A DNA stretch of 35,796 bases from assembly GCF_016863555.1 (NCBI RefSeq), contig NZ_BOPC01000078.1, forward strand, positions 1 to 35,796, written 5' to 3'. This stretch comes from Micromonospora qiuiae. Lineage in GTDB: Bacteria; Actinomycetota; Actinomycetes; Mycobacteriales; Micromonosporaceae. The notes beneath the pieces were generated by a model. It saw only the letters and a program-made list of their open reading frames with translations. It had not been told where the DNA came from and searched no databases. The stretch's first letter is position 1. The number at the start of each line of letters is the position of its first letter. The position numbers were made by a program, and so were the translations under genes. Of the stretch, positions 8,182 to 17,289 are shown in pieces.

Positions 8182-8811
8182 CTACAGGTTCGACTGGTCC
8201 AGCCGGAGTTTCTCATCATGCATGCGCTCGCCGTCACCGTGAACCAGGTATGCGCCCGAGCCCTCGCCGATGACCTCGGGCTTGGCCCACTGCGGGGTCT
8301 CCTCCCGATTGTCCCCGGGTATGTGATCGGGCGTGCAGATCTGAGTGCTGTCGTACGGGCTCGTGGTCGCCGGGTTGAGGGCCGCCTCGGGAATGTTGCC
8401 CGTCGGATCCTCGCCGTTCTTCTGCCACATGCCGCTGAGGGTCTGCTGGCCGTCCACGGCCTCGAACGCGTTCAAGACGTCCTCGTTGGTGGCCTGCGCG
8501 AGTGCGTCCCCGGTGAGGTACTCCGCGGAGATCGACATCGCCGCCACGCTCAGCGCGGCGAGGCCCTTCATCACGTCGCCCATCAGATGGGACACCGCCA
8601 TCCGGCTCTCGTCGTGCCGGCCACGGAAGAACGCGGCCTCCTTGAGCCCGCCGCTGCCGAACGGCACCTGCACGGTGAGCATGGGGCGGACGCCGTTCTC
8701 GAAGCTGGGTTGGAAGTTCTTCTCCAACTCCTGCTGGATGGCCTGCGCGAAGTCTTTGAGTTGTTGGATGTCGACATCAATGTCTTCATCGACGAGCCAC
8801 TCGTCGCCCAT
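8182..8811 (-). CDS. T7SS-associated protein of unknown function
   Basis: 209-aa protein with an acidic N-terminus (MGDEWLVDEDIDVD), a first helix (about 15-37), a Gly-containing loop, and a second helical stretch (about 60-105) that includes a mildly hydrophobic LAALSVAAMSISAEYL. The C-terminal 80 residues are polar and irregular, and there is no signal peptide. The two-helix layout with a glycine break (FGSGGLKEAAFF) resembles ESX-associated helical-hairpin proteins but has no W-x-G. I do not recognise a named family. It sits between eccC (131 bases upstream) and the PPE-like gene (37 bases downstream), so it may be a substrate or substrate partner. Confidence 0.75.
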   Translation of the reverse strand: MGDEWLVDEDIDVDIQQLKDFAQAIQQELEKNFQPSFENGVRPMLTVQVPFGSGGLKEAAFFRGRHDESRMAVSHLMGDVMKGLAALSVAAMSISAEYLTGDALAQATNEDVLNAFEAVDGQQTLSGMWQKNGEDPTGNIPEAALNPATTSPYDSTQICTPDHIPGDNREETPQWAKPEVIGEGSGAYLVHGDGERMHDEKLRLDQSNL

Positions 8812-8942
8812 GTTCCCTCCCCCGATCGCTCACATGGTGCCGGCGCGGCTGCTCGTTCCTCGGAAAAGCCGAAGTCGCGCAGCCGCGCACGATAGGTCCA
8901 CTCTGGCCGACGGTAGCTTGATCGAGCAACCCCGTGCGGTGT

Positions 8943-11900
8943 TCACGAGCGCGGCGGAAGGTTCACCAACTGCACCAGCTGGGTACCGCCGCGCCGGGAC
9001 ACCAGCCAGCCTCGACCGGGTGGCAGCGGTCCGGGGCGGACGGTGCCGAGCAGCACCCCCTCGTCCCGGTTGCCGGACATCACGATGCCCGGCGTGCTGA
9101 TCTCGCGCAACCGCATCAGCACCGGCTCGTAGAGTGCGCGGCTCGCGCCGCCGGTGCGACGGGCGACGACCAGGTGCAGGCCGATGTCCCGGGCCTGGGG
9201 CAGGAACTCCAGCAGCGGGGTCAGCGGGTTGCTGCCCGCGCCGGCGACCAGGTCGTAATCGTCGACCAGCACGTACAGGTCGGGGCCCTTCCACCAGTCG
9301 CGGGCACGCAGCCGCTCCGCGCTGATGTCCGGCGGGGGCAGTCGGTCCCGCATCACCGCGGCCACCTCGGCCACGATGCTCTCGGTGACCTGGGCGGTCG
9401 AGCCGTAGCCGATCAGGTGCGGTGTGTCGATGTCGCCGAGCAGGCTGCGCCGGTAGTCGACGATGACCAGTCGTGCCTCGGTCAGCTCGTGCCGGTCGAC
9501 GATCGCCTGCGCGAGCGCCCGCAGGAAGGTGCTCTTACCCGACTCGCCGTCGCCGAAGAGGATGAAGTGCGGATCGGTGGCGAAGTCCAGGTGAACCGGC
9601 TGAAGGTCGACCTCGGCGATGCCGATCGGCACCCCGGGGCGTCCGGTGTTCGGCAGGCTGCCGTACGGGACGGTCGGCGGGAGCAGGCGGATCGGCGGGG
9701 CTCCCGGCCCCTGCCAGGCGGCGGCCAGGTCGGTGACCAGCTTGCGGGATCCCTCGGGCAGGCTGTCGGCCTCCTGCGCACCGTCGGCGCGCGGCAGTGC
9801 GGCCAGGAACTGCTGCCCGTCCGGCGTGATGCCCCGGCCCGGTGACTTCTCCGGCACGTTCATCGCCGCCCGGCGGTCCAGGTTGGAGTCGCTCGGGTCG
9901 GCCAGCCACAGCTCCAGCCGGGTACCGAAGACGTCCCGGACGGCCGGGCGCAGGTCCATCCAGCGGCCGGCCGTGACGATCAGGTGGATGCCGAAGGAAA
10001 GCCCTCGGTTGGCGATGTCGGTGATGGTCGCTTCCAGGTCCTCGAACTCCGCCCGCAACGCCGACCAACCGTCGATGACGAGGAAGATGTCGCCGAACAG
10101 GTCGTCGTTGTGCTGACCGTGCCGGCGAGCACGCCGGTACGCGGCCATCGAGTCCACGCCCCGCTCGGCGAAGCGCCGCTCCCGCTCACCCATCAGCAGT
10201 TGCAGCTCGGCGATGGTGCGGCGGACCAGGCCGGCGTCGAGGCGGGTCGCCACCGAACCGACGTGCGGCAGGTCGCGCAGCGACGACAGCGCGCTGCTGC
10301 CCAGGTCGAGGCAGTACACCTGCGCCTCGCGCGGAGTGTGGGTCAACGCCAACGACGTCACGATCGTCCGCAGCAGGGTGCTCTTGCCGCTCTGCGGACC
10401 GCCCACGATCACCGCGTGGCCCGCCGCACCGGCCAGGTCGAACCAGAGCACCTCCCGGCGCTGCTCGAACGGCTTGTCGACGATGCCGACCGCCACCTGC
10501 AACTCGCCGAGCAGGCCGGCGTGTGCCACGGTGATCCCCCGGGCCGGGTCGGCGGACAGCGGCGGCAGCAGCTGGTCCAGCGTCGGCGGCTCGGCAAGCG
10601 GCGGAAGCCACACCTGGTGGGCCGGCTTGCCCCGGCCGACGAGCCGCCCGACCAGGATGTCCAGCACGCTCTCGCCGACCCCGTCGGCCGGCTCCGGAAC
10701 CTCCTCCTCCTTCGGCGTACGGGTCACCGGCGGAGCAACGTAGGTGGTGGTGTACTCGCGTACCTGGTCCTCGCCGCCAGCGGCCGCGACGGCCGCGGCG
10801 GTCTTGCCCCGATAGACGCCCGAGACGTACGCGGCCTTGAACCGCACCAGCGGCTCGGTGCCGAAGCGCAGGTAACCGTGGCCCGGCGAGCGGGGCAGCT
10901 CGTACGCGTCGGTGGCGCCGAGCACCACCCGGGACTCCATCGCCGAGAAGGTCCGCAGACCGATCCGGTACGACAGATGGGTGTCCAGCCCGCGCAGTCG
11001 GCCCTCCTCCAGCCGCTGCGAGGCCAGCAGCAGATGTACGCCCAGCGACCGGCCGACTCGGCCGATCTGCACGAACATGTCGATGAAGTCGGGCTTGGCG
11101 GTGAGCAGCTCGGAGAACTCGTCGCAGATGATGAGCAGGCTGGGCAGCGGTGCCAGTGGGGCGCCCGCCGCCCGGGCCTTCTCGTAGTCGCGCTGCGAGG
11201 CGTAGTTGCCCGCCGAGCGGAGCAGCTCCTGCCGGCGTACCAGCTCGCCGTTGATGGCGTCGGTCATCCGGTCCACCAGCGGCAGCTCGTCGGCCAGGTT
11301 GGTGATCACCGCGCTGGTGTGCGGCAACCCGTCCAGCCGGGTGAAGGTGGCGCCGCCCTTGAAGTCGACCAGGACGAAGTTGAGACTCTCCGAGGAGTGC
11401 GTCGCCGCGAGCGCCAGCACCAGGGTGCGCAACAGCTCGGACTTGCCGGAACCGGTGGCGCCGATGAGCAGCCCGTGCGGGCCCATGCCGTCCTGCGCCG
11501 ACTCCTTCAGGTCCAGCTCCACCGGTGCGCCGTCGGCACCCAGGCCGATCGGCACCCGCAGCCGGTCGCGGTTTGGGCGCGGCTGCCAGGCCCGGTCGAC
11601 GTCGAACTCGTACGGGTCACCGATGCCGAGTAGCTCCTCCAGGCCGAGTTCGGTGGCGAGCGGGGCGTCGCCGCTGGCCCGGGAGGCGGCCGACAGGCGC
11701 AGCGGGGCCATCTGCATCGCCAGGACTTCGATCTCCGCCAGCCGGCAGTCGTCGGCGCGGCCGATCTCGGCCTGCCCGTCCACCGTCATGCTGTGCAGTT
11801 GGCGGTCCGCCGTCGCGTCAAGCACCAGTCGCGCCCGGTCGAGCAGGCGCGGCGGCGGAGTGGAAAGGTCGAGCAGCGTGACCCCCTCCACGCCGCCCTC

Positions 11901-12905
11901 GGTCATCAGGTGGTCCGAGCCGGCGGTGTCGCCACCGTCGATCACCACCAGCACGTGCGGCCCACCGACCTGAGGCGCGCCGCCGCTGGCGTTGAACCGG
12001 GGTCGACTGGCCAGCACGTCGTCGAGCATCGCCTCCAGGCCGGTGATCGAGCCGGACACCAGTCGCAGTTGGCCGAGCGCGTCGGTACGCGACGGGTGCA
12101 GGGCGTGTGGCAGCCACTTCGTCCACTCCCAGTCCGCCCGCCGATCCGGCGAGACACAGACCGCGACGAGCATGTCGTCGGGCGCGTGGAACGCGGTGGC
12201 CTGGGCCAGCATCGCCCGGACCATGCCCCGGGCGGCGTCGGCATCGCCTTGCAGATAGACCCGCGCGAAACCGTTCAATGCCATGGTCACCGGCAGATCC
12301 GGCACCTCGCCGTAGGTGGTGAGGAAGCGGCGCAGGGCCAGCGCACACATCGGCTCCAGCTTCTCCAGCGAGGTCGCCGGCGGTGGCACCAGCGGCGTGG
12401 CCAGTTCCTGCGGCCCGAGGCCGATACGGACGGTGGCGAAGTCCACGTCGCCGCGACGGCGCTCCCAGAGCCGTGGCCCCAGCGGCAGAGACCAGAGGAT
12501 GTCCGGATCCGGGTGCCGGTAGAAGGCCGCTTCCCGCTGCTTGCGGATCGTCTTGAGGACCCGGCGACGCTGGCGCGACAGGTGCGTCATGTACTCCCGG
12601 CGCTTCTGCAGCATCTCCTGCTTGCTGGGGCCGCCGGCATTGTTGGTCAACTGGGAGCCGAGCATGCCGATGGCGGAGAGCCCGAACAGGCCGCCGGTCA
12701 CATAGCCCAGGGTCGAGCCGCCCCGGCCGGCGAACATCAGCGCCATCGCGAAGGAGCCGGCGAGCATCGGCAGCATCATCATCATCTGCCCCCACCCCTT
12801 GCCGCTCGGTGCCGGCACCTCGGGCGGCGCCTCCAGCAGCACCTCGCCAGAGGGGTACTCCGGCTCCGGCTGCCGGGCGGGTCGCTTGACGACCACCGTG
12901 CTCAC
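8943..12905 (-). CDS. eccC: Type VII secretion motor ATPase EccC (EccCa-EccCb fused)
   Basis: 1320-aa FtsK/SpoIIIE-type ATPase that powers and selects substrates at the ESX membrane complex. Two membrane helices lie near residues 42-61 and 65-85. Three ATPase domains follow, with Walker A motifs GATGSGKSEL (about 483), GGPQSGKSTL (about 838) and GDGESGKSTF (about 1120). Matching Walker B strands are LLIICDE, IFLVIDG and LYVLVDD. All three P-loops look intact and the length equals that of fused EccC proteins. The start is GTG at 12905, with GGAGG 8 bases upstream; the frame stays open far upstream, but those residues are not EccC-like. It heads the minus-strand run through the PPE-like gene and mycP and is divergent from eccD across about 170 bases. 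Confidence 0.96.
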   Translation of the reverse strand: MSTVVVKRPARQPEPEYPSGEVLLEAPPEVPAPSGKGWGQMMMMLPMLAGSFAMALMFAGRGGSTLGYVTGGLFGLSAIGMLGSQLTNNAGGPSKQEMLQKRREYMTHLSRQRRRVLKTIRKQREAAFYRHPDPDILWSLPLGPRLWERRRGDVDFATVRIGLGPQELATPLVPPPATSLEKLEPMCALALRRFLTTYGEVPDLPVTMALNGFARVYLQGDADAARGMVRAMLAQATAFHAPDDMLVAVCVSPDRRADWEWTKWLPHALHPSRTDALGQLRLVSGSITGLEAMLDDVLASRPRFNASGGAPQVGGPHVLVVIDGGDTAGSDHLMTEGGVEGVTLLDLSTPPPRLLDRARLVLDATADRQLHSMTVDGQAEIGRADDCRLAEIEVLAMQMAPLRLSAASRASGDAPLATELGLEELLGIGDPYEFDVDRAWQPRPNRDRLRVPIGLGADGAPVELDLKESAQDGMGPHGLLIGATGSGKSELLRTLVLALAATHSSESLNFVLVDFKGGATFTRLDGLPHTSAVITNLADELPLVDRMTDAINGELVRRQELLRSAGNYASQRDYEKARAAGAPLAPLPSLLIICDEFSELLTAKPDFIDMFVQIGRVGRSLGVHLLLASQRLEEGRLRGLDTHLSYRIGLRTFSAMESRVVLGATDAYELPRSPGHGYLRFGTEPLVRFKAAYVSGVYRGKTAAAVAAAGGEDQVREYTTTYVAPPVTRTPKEEEVPEPADGVGESVLDILVGRLVGRGKPAHQVWLPPLAEPPTLDQLLPPLSADPARGITVAHAGLLGELQVAVGIVDKPFEQRREVLWFDLAGAAGHAVIVGGPQSGKSTLLRTIVTSLALTHTPREAQVYCLDLGSSALSSLRDLPHVGSVATRLDAGLVRRTIAELQLLMGERERRFAERGVDSMAAYRRARRHGQHNDDLFGDIFLVIDGWSALRAEFEDLEATITDIANRGLSFGIHLIVTAGRWMDLRPAVRDVFGTRLELWLADPSDSNLDRRAAMNVPEKSPGRGITPDGQQFLAALPRADGAQEADSLPEGSRKLVTDLAAAWQGPGAPPIRLLPPTVPYGSLPNTGRPGVPIGIAEVDLQPVHLDFATDPHFILFGDGESGKSTFLRALAQAIVDRHELTEARLVIVDYRRSLLGDIDTPHLIGYGSTAQVTESIVAEVAAVMRDRLPPPDISAERLRARDWWKGPDLYVLVDDYDLVAGAGSNPLTPLLEFLPQARDIGLHLVVARRTGGASRALYEPVLMRLREISTPGIVMSGNRDEGVLLGTVRPGPLPPGRGWLVSRRGGTQLVQLVNLPPRS

Positions 12906-13074
12906 GTGACAGACCTCCGTCGCCTCTCGTGGGCGTGGCGGGCACGCCCGGCACCCCCGCACGCTCGGCCGCCGTCGTGAACCGGCACCCGCGTCACCGG
13001 CACATGGTAGGTAGCCTTCTCCCGTCAAGGACAACCGCGGGCCGTCGGCCCGCTCCTCGTACGAGGGGTCGTCA

Positions 13075-14463
13075 GTGGTCACCCAGGCCGGAACCGGACT
13101 CGCACGCATCGCCATCGTCGCTCCCAGCCGACGGCTTGATCTCGCTCTACCTGAGCAGTTGCCGCTCGTCGGGCTGCTGCCCGCCGTGTTGCGACAGGCC
13201 GATGAGGAACCGTCGGACGGCACCGCCCACGGTGGATGGACGCTGCGCCGCACCGACGGCAGGTTGGTTGATCTGACCCGTACGCTTGCCGCGCAGAACG
13301 TCCGCGACGGCGAGACGCTGCATCTGGTGCCCCGCCGCACCGAATGGCCGGAACTGGCGTACGACGACCTGATGGAGGCGGTCGCCGACGGCGCCCGGCG
13401 GCGCGGTGTGGCCTGGACCCCGTTCGCGACCCGGTTGACCGGCCTGATCGTGGCCGGAGTGCTGCTGCTGCTCGGCCTGCTCGTGATCGTGATGTCCGAG
13501 GAACCGGGCTGGCTCGGCGGCGCGGTCGCGCTCGGTGCCGCCGTCCTGCTCCTGCTCAGCGGGATCGTGCTGTCCCGGGCGATGGCCGACTCCCTCGCCG
13601 GCGCGGTCGTCGCCGCCGCCGGCCTGCCCTACGCCTTCGTCGGCGGTGTGCTGGTGATCGGCACCGGCGAATCGGTGTGGGCGCTGGGCGCACCGCACAT
13701 CCTCCTCGGCTCGGCCGTGCTGCTGTTGTGCGGGCTGCTCGGCCTGCTCGGCGTCGGTGACGCGACCCGGGTGTTCGTGGCCGCGGTCTTTGTCGGCTTC
13801 TGGGGCATGGTCGGCGGGCTGCTCGCCCTCGGCTCCATGGACGCCGCCCAGGGCAGCGCCATCGTGATCGGCGTGGTGGCCCTGCTGCTGCCGGCCATGC
13901 CGCTGCTCTCCGTGCGCCTCGGGAAGATGCCGATGCCGGCGCTGCCGCGGAGCGCCGAGGACCTGCTGCGCGACGAGCCGCAGCCGAAGCGGGAGACGAT
14001 CTACCAGGCCACCGCGCGGGCCGACGAGGTGCTCACCGGCATGATCTTCGGGGCGTTCCTGGTGACCATCGGCTGCCTGGTCGTGCTCAACATGACCGGC
14101 ACACTCTCCGCCCTGCTGCTGGCCGGAGTGATCTCGCTGGGCTACCTGCTGCGGGCCCGGCTGGTGCCGACCGTCCGGCACCGGGTGCCGATGCTCGCCG
14201 TCGGCCTGGCGGGCCTGGGCCTGCTGCCGCTGGTCGGTGCCGCCGGCGCGTCGACCGCCGCGCGGGTGCTGGCCGTGCTGCCGGTGGCGCTGGTCGCGGC
14301 CGGGCTGTCGGCCGCCGCCGGGCTCGCCTACAGCCGGCGCGCCCCGTCGCCCCGGCTGGCCCGGCTCGGCGACGTGTTCGACATCCTGCTCCAGCTCGCG
14401 ATCGTGCCGCTGGCGTGCAGCGTGCTGGGCCTGTACGCGTTCATGCGCGCCATCAACGGCTGA
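13075..14463 (+). CDS. eccD: Type VII secretion membrane protein EccD
   Basis: 462-aa integral membrane protein forming the central membrane part of the ESX complex. Residues about 1-85 form a ubiquitin-like (YukD-type) cytoplasmic domain (RIAIVAPSRRLDLALP, then LVDLTRTLAAQNVRDGETLHLVP). Eleven hydrophobic segments span about 118-460, matching EccD topology. Start is GTG at 13075, with GAGGGG just upstream. It is divergent from eccC and convergent with the immunity gene at 14471, with only 7 bases between the stops. Confidence 0.95.
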   Translation: MVTQAGTGLARIAIVAPSRRLDLALPEQLPLVGLLPAVLRQADEEPSDGTAHGGWTLRRTDGRLVDLTRTLAAQNVRDGETLHLVPRRTEWPELAYDDLMEAVADGARRRGVAWTPFATRLTGLIVAGVLLLLGLLVIVMSEEPGWLGGAVALGAAVLLLLSGIVLSRAMADSLAGAVVAAAGLPYAFVGGVLVIGTGESVWALGAPHILLGSAVLLLCGLLGLLGVGDATRVFVAAVFVGFWGMVGGLLALGSMDAAQGSAIVIGVVALLLPAMPLLSVRLGKMPMPALPRSAEDLLRDEPQPKRETIYQATARADEVLTGMIFGAFLVTIGCLVVLNMTGTLSALLLAGVISLGYLLRARLVPTVRHRVPMLAVGLAGLGLLPLVGAAGASTAARVLAVLPVALVAAGLSAAAGLAYSRRAPSPRLARLGDVFDILLQLAIVPLACSVLGLYAFMRAING

Positions 14464-14470
14464 CCGTCGC

Positions 14471-15220
14471 CTAGCCCCAGTCGAGGTCGCTGGCCTCGGT
14501 CAGGTCGCCGCCCCGAATCAGCTTCGCGATGGCGGAGTCGATGTCGGGGCCGACGAAGAAGTCGTCGGCCCAGTGCAGCATGAAGACCCGCCCATGGGCG
14601 TCGACGACCAGTTCGGAGGGGCCGTCCTCGTTGTTGCCCAGCGGGTAGACCGGGTTGTCGTACTCCTCGGCGAACGCCCGTGCCGCCTCCGTCACCACCC
14701 CACCCAAGGTGGGGTGGATGTAGCTCGTGAAGCCGCCTCCCAGGCGGCCGCTCCGGCCGAACTGGGGCAGTTGCAGACCGCCGAACTCGACCATCGCGGC
14801 TCGCGCGACCGGCGGGCACTCCAACCCGACCAACTCGTTGGCGAAGCGGACCATCCAGTGGTCGACCGATGCGGTCACGTCGCGGCCCGGGAACCAGCCG
14901 GCCTTTTCCAGCACGTGCCGGGCCTCGGGCGGGAAACGACCGTCGGCGGCGCGGTGTCGCGCGTACTCCTCGGCGACCAGTGGCGCGGACAGCGACCGCC
15001 ACTGAGAGACCTCACCGGTCTCGCGGTCAATGACTGCCCGGGGAAATCCGGTGGACGGTGGTGGGGCGGGTGGGCCATCGGTAGCAGGTGCGCCCGGGAG
15101 AACGCGCCAGGTGACGTAGCCGAGATCGAATTCGTACAGCTCCACCTCTGGTGCGGGCCCCGGCCTGCCGGCGCTGGCCCACTGACGCGCGATGGACAGG
15201 GCCTCGTCGCGACTGATCAT
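14471..15220 (-). CDS. Imm35-like/SUKH-3 two-domain immunity protein
   Basis: 249-aa soluble protein. The N-terminal 90 residues (SRDEALSIARQW, then an acidic strand and AVIDRETGEVSQW) resemble the YrhB/Imm35 immunity fold. Residues about 105-240 are a SUKH-3 domain (LEKAGWFPGRD, MVEFGGL, ELVVDAHGRVFMLHWADDFFVG, DSAIAKLI). It is related to the SUKH-3 protein at 2448. It lies on the opposite strand between eccD and eccB, splitting the T7SS core genes, and no toxin gene is adjacent. The partner could be the giant toxin or one encoded elsewhere. The SUKH-3 call is firm; the Imm35 call is moderate. Confidence 0.82.
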   Translation of the reverse strand: MISRDEALSIARQWASAGRPGPAPEVELYEFDLGYVTWRVLPGAPATDGPPAPPPSTGFPRAVIDRETGEVSQWRSLSAPLVAEEYARHRAADGRFPPEARHVLEKAGWFPGRDVTASVDHWMVRFANELVGLECPPVARAAMVEFGGLQLPQFGRSGRLGGGFTSYIHPTLGGVVTEAARAFAEEYDNPVYPLGNNEDGPSELVVDAHGRVFMLHWADDFFVGPDIDSAIAKLIRGGDLTEASDLDWG

Positions 15221-15295
15221 CGAAGACTCCTCGGGCTACCGTCGTCGGGTTCCACCGGCGGGGCGCCGGGTGCGGGCACCGGCCGTCTCGACGCC

Positions 15296-15312
15296 GTGCC
15301 TATGGTAGGCAC
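15296..15312. promoter_or_regulatory. Palindrome overlapping a TATGGT -10-like box upstream of eccB
   Basis: GTGCCTA-TGG-TAGGCAC is a perfect 7-bp inverted repeat with a 3-base centre, placed in the divergent gap between the SUKH-3 gene and eccB. It contains TATGGT (15301-15306), which fits the TANNNT -10 pattern and lies 56 bases before the eccB start. A repressor or activator site over an eccB promoter is possible; no -35 match is obvious. Confidence 0.45.
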
Positions 15313-15362
15313 CGCGCTCAGGCATACGTGACCGTGCCGGAGTACGCAGGGGGAGGGGTGCC

Positions 15363-16790
15363 ATGCCGTCGCGGCGGGACCAGGTCCAGTCGTACCAGTT
15401 CTTCGTGCAGCGGATGACCTCCGCGTTGGTGGCACGCGAACCCGACCCGGAGGCGGCACCGTTCCGCCGGCTCGGCGGCGCCGGGTTCGCCAGCGTGATG
15501 GTGGCAGTGCTCTGCCTGGCCGCCGTCGGTGTCTACGGCCTGCTGCGCCCTGGCGGGGCGACCAAGTGGAAGGAAGGCGGCGCGGTCATCGTGGAGAAGG
15601 AGACCGGCACCCGATATCTGTACCGGGACGGTCGCCTGCACCCGGTGCTGAACTACGCCTCCGCCCTGCTGGCCATGGAATCGGCCGTGCCGACCGTCTC
15701 GGTCTCCCGCAACTCGCTGGTCGGCACCCCGCGTGGCCCCCGCATCGGCATCCCGTTCGCGCCGGACGCGCTGCCGGCGCCCAACCGCATCCTGGACGGG
15801 CCGTGGACCCTGTGCACCCAGCCGGCCCGGGACGCGGCCGGCGGGACAGTGGCCACCACGGTGCTCACCGTCGGGCGGGCACCCACCGGTGGGCGGGATC
15901 CGGGCGACGCCGCGCTGCTGGTTCGCGACCGCAAGACCAGCCGGCTGCATCTGATCTGGCGGGACCACCGGTACGAGATCCGCAACGAGAAGATCGTGCT
16001 GGAGGGTCTCACCATGAGCGCCGAGCCGGTGGTGGAGGTCGGCGGGGCGTGGCTCAACGCACTGCCCGCCGGCCAGCCGATCTCGCCCCGCCGGGTGGCC
16101 GACCGGGGCCAGCCCTCGACCGCATTGCCCGACGCCCGCATCGGTCAGGTCTTCATGGTGGAGAGCCAGGGCGGCACCCGCCAGTACTACCTCGCCGAGC
16201 GGTCGCGGCTGGTCCCGATCACGCCGGTCCAAGCGGACGTGCTGATGGCGGACCGGGAGACGCAGGCGGCGTATCCGGGCGAGGCGAAGCCGTTCCCGAT
16301 CGAACTCGCCGCGGGTGCCGCCGCCGCTGCTCCGAAGGCGGCAGCGCCGGACCAGGGACGGCACCGTGCACCGGAGCAGCGGCCGGAGATCGCCCGGCTG
16401 GTCGGTGACCAGCCGGCGGTCTGTGCGGCCTACCAGCCGGGCCAGAACGAGCCGACGGTGCTGCTCGACGCGCAGGTCCAGCCGGTACGCGAACCGGTGC
16501 GCACCGGTGAGCAGACCGGCGACGGCATCCCGCTGGCCGACCGGGTGGTCATCGAGCCCGGGTTCGGCGTACTGGTCGCCGCCGTACCCTCGCCGGAACA
16601 GGAAACCGGCACCCTCAACCTGGTCACCGATATCGGCTACCGGTACCCGCTCGCCTCTGATCAGGTGGCGGCGATGCTCGGCTACTCGGAGGTGCAACCG
16701 GTGCGGCTGCCCGCCAGCCTGGTGGTGCGGCTGCCCGCCGGCCCCGCCCTGGACCCGGCGACCGCGAAACTGGCCCTCGACCCCGAGTAG
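15363..16790 (+). CDS. eccB: Type VII secretion membrane protein EccB
   Basis: 475-aa single-pass protein of the ESX core complex. The N-terminus SRRDQVQSYQFFVQRM is the EccB signature. One membrane helix lies at about 38-62 and the rest is extracytoplasmic. C151 (WTLCTQP) and C354 (AVCAAYQ) match the conserved cysteine pair expected to form a disulfide. A Pro/Ala-rich insertion lies near 318-345. A strong purine-rich site (GGGGGAGGGG) precedes the ATG. It is followed by 157 bases and then the WXG100 pair on the same strand. Confidence 0.95.
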   Translation: MPSRRDQVQSYQFFVQRMTSALVAREPDPEAAPFRRLGGAGFASVMVAVLCLAAVGVYGLLRPGGATKWKEGGAVIVEKETGTRYLYRDGRLHPVLNYASALLAMESAVPTVSVSRNSLVGTPRGPRIGIPFAPDALPAPNRILDGPWTLCTQPARDAAGGTVATTVLTVGRAPTGGRDPGDAALLVRDRKTSRLHLIWRDHRYEIRNEKIVLEGLTMSAEPVVEVGGAWLNALPAGQPISPRRVADRGQPSTALPDARIGQVFMVESQGGTRQYYLAERSRLVPITPVQADVLMADRETQAAYPGEAKPFPIELAAGAAAAAPKAAAPDQGRHRAPEQRPEIARLVGDQPAVCAAYQPGQNEPTVLLDAQVQPVREPVRTGEQTGDGIPLADRVVIEPGFGVLVAAVPSPEQETGTLNLVTDIGYRYPLASDQVAAMLGYSEVQPVRLPASLVVRLPAGPALDPATAKLALDPE

Positions 16791-16872
16791 CCGGACCAGC
16801 CACAATGGAGCCGCGAGCGGCCGTCCGGGCTAGCGCCGGCTGGACGTGAACCGATACCGTGCGTATGAAGAT

Positions 16873-16886
16873 GGTGCTTGAGCACC
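16873..16886. promoter_or_regulatory. 14-bp palindrome upstream of the WXG100 pair
   Basis: GGTGCT-TG-AGCACC is a perfect 6-bp inverted repeat with a 2-base centre, 61 bases before the first WXG100 start, in the only sizeable gap between eccB and the WXG100 pair. Size and place suit a dimeric regulator. TACCGT at 16855-16860 just upstream could be a -10 box. This is inference. Confidence 0.4.
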
Positions 16887-16947
16887 GACTGACACGCCGC
16901 CCCCGGCGAAGCGGGGCGATCGAACGAGGACGGGGGTGACTTCCGCC

Positions 16948-17277
16948 ATGTCGATGCGTACCGACACCGGCTTGATGCTGAAGACCGAGGGTGACGTCGA
17001 TGCCGTCGCCGACCGGCTCACCGGCAACCTCAATTCGCTGATGGACCAGCTCGCGCCGCTGTACGACCAGTGGAAGGGCGCGGGTGCGGGTTCCTTCCAG
17101 CAGGTGCGTGAGCGGTTCGACCAGGACATGGCCCGGCTCAACGTCGCGCTGCGCGCGATCGCCGAGGCCGTGGGATCGGCCGGTAAGGACTACGACGTCA
17201 GCGACGAGGAGATCCGGGCCGACATGGACAGCGCGGGTGCGACCGCCGGTCAGATCACCGCGGCACTGAAGCTCTGA
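16948..17277 (+). CDS. WXG100 protein with YxxxD export signal
   Basis: 109-aa helical-hairpin ESX substrate. The turn motif is W42-K43-G44 and the C-terminal export signal is Y82-D-V-S-D86 (YxxxD/E type). WXG100 proteins pair as heterodimers and the partner bearing YxxxD docks on EccC; the next gene is the natural partner. Start is taken as ATG 16948; an in-frame GTG at 16936 with GAGGA upstream would add MTSA and is nearly as good. A gap of 12 bases separates it from the next gene. Confidence 0.92.
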   Translation: MSMRTDTGLMLKTEGDVDAVADRLTGNLNSLMDQLAPLYDQWKGAGAGSFQQVRERFDQDMARLNVALRAIAEAVGSAGKDYDVSDEEIRADMDSAGATAGQITAALKL

Positions 17278-17289
17278 CGGGGGAGAATC

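Noticed and set aside
9984..12980. Long plus-strand frames across eccC
   Set aside because: They are shadows of the three-ATPase EccC frame, with no motifs of their own.
12906..13340. N-terminal extension of eccC in the same frame
   Set aside because: The extra 145 residues are Arg/Ser/Pro-rich and overlap eccD; GTG 12905 has a proper GGAGG and gives the normal EccC length.
15318..16805. A 495-residue minus-strand open frame covering eccB
   Set aside because: eccB is certain on the plus strand; the antisense product is rich in Arg, Gly and His with no recognisable fold.
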